NCBI GenBank assembly: GCA_009908915.1
Contig: JAAAOJ010000044.1
Coordinates: 1-32,754 of the forward strand
DNA from: Planctomycetota bacterium
GTDB taxonomy: Bacteria; Planctomycetota; Phycisphaerae; SM23-33
Direction of reading: 5' to 3'
Length of the DNA: 32,754 bases
Shown here: positions 32,312 through 32,754 of the stretch, piece by piece
How the letters are laid out: each line of letters begins with the position of its first letter
Numbering within the stretch: position 1 is the first letter of the stretch
Notes under the pieces: generated by a model
Databases searched by the model: none
What the model was told of the DNA's origin: nothing
Seen by the model: only the letters and a program-made list of their open reading frames with translations
Position numbers and translations under genes: made by a program

Positions 32312-32617
32312 ATGCACAATATCGTACACGTCAGCGAATCGCACACACCGCAGCTGGGGACGGCAATCTCTGGCGGCAGCAACCCTCTGGTCGTACAGCC
32401 TCCCAGTGCTGATGCAGTCATCGCCAATAACTATCCCGAACTCGCCCTCGCGGCCATGCAACAGGTTGTTGGCCAGAATGTAGCCAACATGGCCATGGCC
32501 AGCCACTGCGCCCCGAAGAACCTGAGTGAAATCCAGATCATCAGTGGCAGGTGGCGAGGGTCGTCCAGGCGCGCTCGCACCAGCGCTGACCGCGATGGCC
32601 GCGCGTGCCCTGCGTGA
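32312..32617 (+). CDS. Possible truncated hypothetical gene at the IS66 junction
   Basis: The frame starts MHNIVHVSESHTPQLGTAIS and reads plausibly for ~80 residues (PELALAAMQQVVGQNVANMA). From about base 32548 it runs antisense through an IS66-type transposase fragment, so the real 3' end has been replaced. No family is recognised and the ribosome site is weak. It could be the 5' part of a disrupted gene; GC content is higher than in the preceding island genes. Confidence 0.4.
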   Translation: MHNIVHVSESHTPQLGTAISGGSNPLVVQPPSADAVIANNYPELALAAMQQVVGQNVANMAMASHCAPKNLSEIQIISGRWRGSSRRARTSADRDGRACPA

Positions 32618-32754
32618 TCCGCCGATCAATCACCACGTGTCGAATCGCCTGTTCGGTCCGATTGTTCGTCGGCTCAACGCCCGGCGTGGTCAGGAACGTA
32701 AAGTAGCTGTCGCCATGCTTCTTGAAGCGGTCGGCCAACGGTTGGGCGGCGGCC
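32541..32754 (-). pseudogene. IS66-family transposase, C-terminal fragment (5' side outside window)
   Basis: The frame is open to the right edge. It encodes DRFKKHGDSYFTFLTTPGVE, then PTNNRTEQAIRHVVIDRRIT and QGTRGHRGQRWCERAWTTLA, a clear match to the C-terminal part of IS66-type transposases (PTNNxxEQAIR signature). It stops at TCH soon after the WTTLATC block, where intact proteins continue for some tens of residues. The 3' end of the element is therefore lost or the fragment is cut at about 32548. The remainder of the gene, if present, is outside this window. Confidence 0.8.

Overview
The window is a GC-rich bacterial chromosome segment. It most likely comes from a Planctomycetota bacterium, possibly of the Phycisphaerae type. 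That assignment is an inference from gene style: a secreted protein with the LRKIALAVHLYH...DG pattern common in that phylum, DUF4416, Gfo/Idh/MocA oxidoreductases, a TPR-metallopeptidase-PDZ protein, and IS66 and RAYT remnants. There is no rRNA or other decisive marker. No tRNA, rRNA or CRISPR array was seen.

Left flank (1-3370): the 3' end of an RHS-repeat gene whose tip domain is AT-richer and unrecognised, then a secreted protein with a planctomycete-style C-terminus. After these come two broken genes fused tail to tail, a beta-propeller fragment on + and the first ~86 codons of a GH3 glycosidase on -.

Core (3371-18322): a divergent pair (Gfo/Idh/MocA oxidoreductase and a galactose-mutarotase-like protein), a Cys-rich mini membrane protein, and a FliA-like sigma factor coupled to a single-domain response regulator. 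Then follow a TPR/MA-peptidase/PDZ protein, thiC behind a clear TPP riboswitch with a terminator, an RND efflux pump with its adaptor, and a corA-mscS pair. A repeat-rich intergenic block holding a truncated RAYT transposase closes this part.

Second core (18323-28930): a four-gene minus-strand operon (methyltransferase, DUF4416, WecA/TagO-like glycan initiator, O-antigen-ligase-like protein with a TPR tail) points to surface polysaccharide assembly. A ferredoxin-hcp operon for nitrosative stress lies behind an FNR-type box. A HAD phosphatase, aspartate-semialdehyde dehydrogenase (asd) and a tandem ACT-domain protein follow.

Right flank (28930-32754): an AT-richer island of unrecognised genes: a small protein, a secreted 605-aa beta-rich protein containing a perfect 33-bp inverted repeat, and a small membrane protein. 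A ~75-bp element occurs twice between these genes. The island ends at an IS66-family transposase fragment that runs off the window.

The best candidates for something undescribed are the right-hand island with its duplicated spacer and perfect palindrome, the RHS tip domain, and a ~50-bp dispersed repeat found at two distant intergenic sites.
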